A program made the translations under genes and the position numbers. A DNA stretch of 64,000 bases, from positions 1 through 64,000 of the forward strand of contig NZ_AQHR01000015.1 in assembly GCF_000390185.1 (NCBI RefSeq), given 5' to 3'. This document shows, in pieces, positions 60,740-64,000 of the stretch. A model generated the notes under the pieces. It saw nothing but the letters and a program-made list of their open reading frames with translations, had not been told where the DNA came from and searched no databases. Source of the DNA: Lunatimonas lonarensis (GTDB lineage: Bacteria; Bacteroidota; Bacteroidia; Cytophagales; Cyclobacteriaceae). Position 1 is the first letter of the stretch. Every line of letters begins with the position of its first letter.

Positions 60740-61581
60740 GGTTGCTTGGGTTTAGCGGTGTCTGATTCGGCCAGCAAGAATATCAGGAGGTCACTGATTT
60801 CTTGCTGTCGTTGTTCATTTTCGTATTGTATCCCATTAAGTCTCTCCAAGAGAAAAACTAGGTCTTCCTCTCGAAGGAGTTGGAGGGTTTGGGAGAAATC
60901 CTGCAAGAGGACTTCGGTATACTCCTTTTGCGCTAGCGCTACCTCTTCCCAGTAGGTGGCAAGTTGGAGGGCTTGTTCTTCACGGACGGCCAGGAAATAG
61001 GCATCCATGCGCATCTCCATCTCCGGTCCGATCTGATTAATCCAGTCCTCCTTTGCGAGCTGAAACCGCTTGTCCAGTTCCCGATCCAAGGTCTGCTGGA
61101 CATGGTTCATCCCTGAATCAACAGAAGAGTTTGCCGAGGTAGGCGGTGGAATATTCCCACTGTCCTCCACTCCCTCGCTGGTAGCGGCTATCTGAAAGGT
61201 TGGCGGTATCTGAACGTTTCCAAAACCCACAGAAAGCCCGTCGGTGCTCCAACGAATGTGGAGCTCGGTTGCCCTGGCCGCCACCATCAGGCATACCAAG
61301 GCAATCACCATCGTAGCGGCGTATTGCATGGCTTTTGGGAATGTGGGAAACAGGATGCTGGTGCCCTTTCGACGTTCCGGCATTGAAAGCGGCGGAGGGG
61401 TTTTGTCTCCCAGCGTATTCAACTTCCGTCGCAGGGAAGCGAATTGCTCCAGCTCCAGCCTTGCGGTGGGGTTGTTGCTAAGGTACTGCATTACCCGACG
61501 GTGAGTCTCGGGATCCAGTTCACCATACAAATAACCCATCCAGGTAGTTTCATCAGGGGTAAAGTCCATAGGCGGTCTCAT
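60736..61581 (-). CDS. Anti-sigma-factor-like membrane protein
   Basis: A 281-residue protein. The N-terminal cytoplasmic part (about 8-60; WMGYLYGELDPETHRRVMQY) resembles anti-sigma N-domains that bind ECF sigma factors, without the zinc-binding residues of ZAS proteins. One membrane helix (about 85-104; AATMVIALVCLMVAARATE) is followed by a periplasmic helical, glutamine-rich region. It starts inside the sigma factor stop (ATGA) and ends inside the next gene start (ATGA). It should hold the sigma factor inactive until an envelope signal arrives; the signal is unknown. Confidence 0.8.
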   Translation of the reverse strand: MRPPMDFTPDETTWMGYLYGELDPETHRRVMQYLSNNPTARLELEQFASLRRKLNTLGDKTPPPLSMPERRKGTSILFPTFPKAMQYAATMVIALVCLMVAARATELHIRWSTDGLSVGFGNVQIPPTFQIAATSEGVEDSGNIPPPTSANSSVDSGMNHVQQTLDRELDKRFQLAKEDWINQIGPEMEMRMDAYFLAVREEQALQLATYWEEVALAQKEYTEVLLQDFSQTLQLLREEDLVFLLERLNGIQYENEQRQQEISDLLIFLLAESDTAKPKQP

Positions 61582-62156
61582 TGCGGGTGGTAAGTATAGC
61601 CACTCAGTGATTCTTTTAGATGTTTGAATGCGTAGTAAAGCCGGGATTTGGCGGTATTTTCGGAAATACCCAGGGATTCGGCGATTTCCCTGAATTTAAG
61701 CCCCTCGAATTCCTTCATGATAAGCACCTCCCGCTGCACCTCCGGCAAGCGTAGGATGGCCTTTTCTAAACGGTCGGTAGCTTCTTGCTCGATCATGCGC
61801 TGCTCCGGATTGGAGCTGCTACAGGCAAAGTCTTCCGGATTGGCGGGTGCCGTACTGGAAAGAGCCGAAAGTGAAGGGTTTCTACCTCTGCGCTTTTGGC
61901 TTCTACAGTTATTGGCCAATATGGTGTACAACCAAGATCGGTATTTCGACGGATCTTTTAACGATTCGATTTTACCGTGTACCGTGATAAATGTAAGCTG
62001 CGACACCTCCATGGCCAGGTCGTGATCTCCCAAGAACCTGAGTGCGTAATTATATACGCGTTTGTACCAGTCGTTGATGAGTATATCCTTTGCGAACGAA
62101 TCACCGGAAATCGCGCGGGTTACTAGGGCAATATGGACGGATGGGCCGGTGTTCAT
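61578..62156 (-). CDS. ECF-type RNA polymerase sigma factor
   Basis: A 192-residue group 4 sigma factor. Region 2 (about 20-90; RFLGDHDLAMEVSQLTFITV, YRSWLYTILANNCRSQKRRG) and region 4 (about 130-185; LPEVQREVLIMKEFEGLKF, IAESLGISENTAKSRLYYAF) are separated by a low-complexity serine/alanine linker. It directs transcription of a regulon that probably includes its own operon. The ATG at 62156 faces mutS across 216 bp. The two downstream genes overlap in ATGA junctions, so the three form a translationally coupled unit. Confidence 0.94.
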   Translation of the reverse strand: MNTGPSVHIALVTRAISGDSFAKDILINDWYKRVYNYALRFLGDHDLAMEVSQLTFITVHGKIESLKDPSKYRSWLYTILANNCRSQKRRGRNPSLSALSSTAPANPEDFACSSSNPEQRMIEQEATDRLEKAILRLPEVQREVLIMKEFEGLKFREIAESLGISENTAKSRLYYAFKHLKESLSGYTYHPQ

Positions 62157-62372
62157 CTGTATTTCTGGTGCCGGTTTTCAAGGTTTGGTTGGTTGTAAGA
62201 TGCCCCAAGGGTAAAAATAGTTTTATTTGGACCGAAAATTTTTTCGGATACATGGAATTGGCAAAAATCGAACCTCTCCGGCACGCATGGATGGAATGAC
62301 TCATCGCATCCATTTTTCTTTATGGGATGGATAGAGTAAATTCAGGGTTTCATTTACGATCAAATCGGATTT

Positions 62373-64000
62373 ATGGCTAAAGCAGCAGTAAAAGAGACGC
62401 CGCTCATGAAGCAGTACAACGCCATCAAGGCCAAGCACCCCGGTGCTTTGTTGCTGTTTCGGGTGGGAGATTTTTACGAAACCTTCGGAGAGGATGCGGT
62501 AAAGGCCAGTAAAATATTGGACATCGTACTGACCAAACGGGCAAACGGAGCCGCCTCCCATATTGAGTTGGCCGGCTTTCCGCATCATTCCCTGGACACC
62601 TACCTGCCCAAACTGATCCGCGCGGGCAACCGCGTAGCCATCTGCGATCAACTGGAGGATCCCAAGGAAGTAAAGGGCATTGTAAAGCGGGGCGTGACCG
62701 AGCTGGTGACTCCGGGACTTTCCTTTAACGACAACGTGCTGGACAAGCGACGGAACAATTTTCTGGCTTCCATCTATTTTGACAGGGAAGAACTCGGGGT
62801 AGCGTTTTTGGACCTTTCCACCGGTGAGTTCATGGCCGCACAAGGGCAACCAGCCTACATAGAGAAGTTGCTGCAAAGCTTTAGCCCCTCTGAGGTGATC
62901 TACTCCAAGGCCGCCAAGGCCCGCGCAACTGAGTTTTTGAAAAGTGACTACACTACCTTCCATTGCGAGGATTGGGTGTTTCAATACGATTATACCTACG
63001 AACGCCTTACCCAGCATTTTCAGACCAACTCTCTGAAGGGCTTTGGTATCGAAAACCTGCCCCAGGGGATCGTAGCGGCTGGGGCTATCCTGTATTACTT
63101 GGAGGAAACCGAACATAAGGAGGTCAAACACATTGCCTCCATTTCCCGCATCGCAGAGGAGAAATATGTGTGGCTGGACAAGTTTACCATCCGCAACCTG
63201 GAGTTGATCCACCCGCAACAAGAGGGCGGTGTGCCGCTAATTCAGATTTTGGATCACACCCATACCCCCATGGGCAGCCGGATGATGAAAAAATGGATGG
63301 TGCTCCCCCTGAAGGAGAAGGAACCTATCGTAGAGCGACAGCGAATGGTGGAGCATTTCTTTGAAAATCCCCCTTTCCGCGAGGAAATCGTTTCCCACCT
63401 CAAGCATATCGGCGACCTGGAGCGCCTGATCTCCAAGGTGGCGGTGGGGCGCATCAACCCGCGGGAGATGAACCAGCTCAAAAAGGCCCTAAAGTGTACC
63501 CTACCCATCAAGACCTTGCTCAGCTCGGAGAGCAACAGCTCCCTGAAGAAGCTGGCGGATCAGCTCAATTCCTGTGAGTTTTTACTGGAAAAAATCGACC
63601 GGGAACTGATGGAAGATGCGCCCATGCTGACGCATCAGGGAGGCATCATCAAGAACGGCGTGGACACCGATTTGGACGAATACCGAAAGCTTGCCAATTC
63701 GGGCAAGGACTACCTGGTACAACTTCAGCAGCGGGAAGTACAGAAAACCGGCATCAGCTCTCTGAAAGTAGCCTACAACAAGGTCTTTGGTTACTACCTG
63801 GAAGTGAGCAATACCCATAAGGACAAGGTGCCCCAGGAGTGGATACGCAAACAAACCCTGGTAAATGCCGAGCGCTACATCACCGAGGAGCTCAAGGTGT
63901 ATGAGGAGAAAATTCTCCATGCAGAGGAGCGGCTGATCGCCCTGGAGCAAAAATACTTCAACCTCCTGGTGCAGGATGCCAGCGACTACGTGTCCAGCAT
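62373..64000 (+). CDS. mutS: DNA mismatch repair protein MutS (5' part, runs off the window)
   Basis: Reads open from ATG 62373 to the window edge (542 complete codons). The mismatch-recognition Phe-X-Glu motif is in LFRVGDFYETFGEDA (F34, E36). The connector and clamp core follow: LAGFPHHSLDTYLPKLIRAG, GAILYYLEETEH, TPMGSRMMKKWMVLPLKE and KVAYNKVFGYYLEVSN. The C-terminal ATPase domain lies beyond the edge. Several long open frames on the minus strand here are shadows of this gene. It is divergent from the ECF sigma operon. It starts mismatch repair by binding mispairs and insertion loops. Confidence 0.97.
   Translation, partial: MAKAAVKETPLMKQYNAIKAKHPGALLLFRVGDFYETFGEDAVKASKILDIVLTKRANGAASHIELAGFPHHSLDTYLPKLIRAGNRVAICDQLEDPKEVKGIVKRGVTELVTPGLSFNDNVLDKRRNNFLASIYFDREELGVAFLDLSTGEFMAAQGQPAYIEKLLQSFSPSEVIYSKAAKARATEFLKSDYTTFHCEDWVFQYDYTYERLTQHFQTNSLKGFGIENLPQGIVAAGAILYYLEETEHKEVKHIASISRIAEEKYVWLDKFTIRNLELIHPQQEGGVPLIQILDHTHTPMGSRMMKKWMVLPLKEKEPIVERQRMVEHFFENPPFREEIVSHLKHIGDLERLISKVAVGRINPREMNQLKKALKCTLPIKTLLSSESNSSLKKLADQLNSCEFLLEKIDRELMEDAPMLTHQGGIIKNGVDTDLDEYRKLANSGKDYLVQLQQREVQKTGISSLKVAYNKVFGYYLEVSNTHKDKVPQEWIRKQTLVNAERYITEELKVYEEKILHAEERLIALEQKYFNLLVQDASDYVSS

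Noticed and set aside
62301-63221. Long minus-strand open frame of 306 codons
   Set aside because: It lies opposite the 5' part of mutS, whose plus-strand frame has clear motifs (FYE, clamp segments). The minus frame has no recognisable domain. The minus frames at 63254-63535 and 63582-63950 are rejected for the same reason.
1-64000. Search for CRISPR arrays, rRNA genes, transposases and integrases
   Set aside because: No regularly spaced repeats, rRNA-like stretches or transposase motifs were seen in any frame.

Overview
The window is about 64 kb of bacterial chromosome from a member of the Bacteroidota, most likely the order Cytophagales. The evidence is a protein with a type IX secretion (T9SS) sorting tail, TonB-receptor-type CarboxypepD_reg-like domains, several matches to the Bacteroidota -7 promoter box TAnnTTTG, two uvrA paralogues, LytTR/LytS regulators and many Tat-exported oxidoreductase-type enzymes. 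The genus cannot be named from sequence alone. I see no rRNA, no convincing tRNA, no CRISPR array and no complete insertion sequence. MutS runs off the right edge. The left edge holds an isolated receptor-type N-terminal domain.

Layout. 0-9.2 kb: uvrA1, an AsmA-like envelope protein, an MltD-like lytic transglycosylase, and a Tat-exported molybdenum hydroxylase pair (iorA/iorB-like). 9.2-12.2 kb: a markedly AT-rich two-gene island (AlbA_2/HATPase protein followed one base later by a ParA-type ATPase), flanked by about 500 bp with no recognisable gene. 12.2-17.1 kb: a lipoprotein with BNR-type repeats, a UbiA-like membrane protein, two coupled SGNH hydrolases and a Tat-exported D-threonine-aldolase-like protein. 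17.4-22.3 kb: lutABC for lactate utilisation, then a secreted metallophosphatase whose reading frame is broken inside a (CAGTA)3 tract. 22.6-28 kb: an MFS transporter, a UPF0316 protein, mtgA, an RsmF-like rRNA methylase and hflX.

28-36 kb: a short sugar/capsule cluster (rfbC, cpsB-like PHP phosphatase, an epimerase with an altered catalytic residue), then a TPR protein, a ComA-like phosphosulfolactate synthase, DUF368 and aroE, then phoH. 36-41.4 kb: two LytTR response regulators, a LytS-type kinase, a MoxR ATPase, rluE and an OmpA-type lipoprotein. 41.7-48.3 kb: recG, a NahK-like sugar kinase, a sodium:solute symporter, a Fur-family regulator, a small acidic membrane protein and a YcxB-like protein. 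48.3-57 kb: a putative sugar-metabolism operon (SUMF1-fold, Gfo/Idh/MocA, TIM barrel), uvrA2, and a T9SS-exported PA14 protein. 57-64 kb: a Pif1-type helicase, a TrmH-type methylase, a coupled ECF sigma/anti-sigma/secreted-protein operon, and mutS.

Main themes are DNA repair (two uvrA, recG, mutS, Pif1), envelope maintenance, and periplasmic or surface carbon metabolism. The points most worth following up are the AlbA_2-ParA island, the pentanucleotide frameshift in the metallophosphatase, a 70-bp element duplicated exactly at the start codons of two unrelated genes, and the sigma/anti-sigma/secreted-protein operon whose third member I cannot place in any family. All start sites, promoters and terminators were called by eye.
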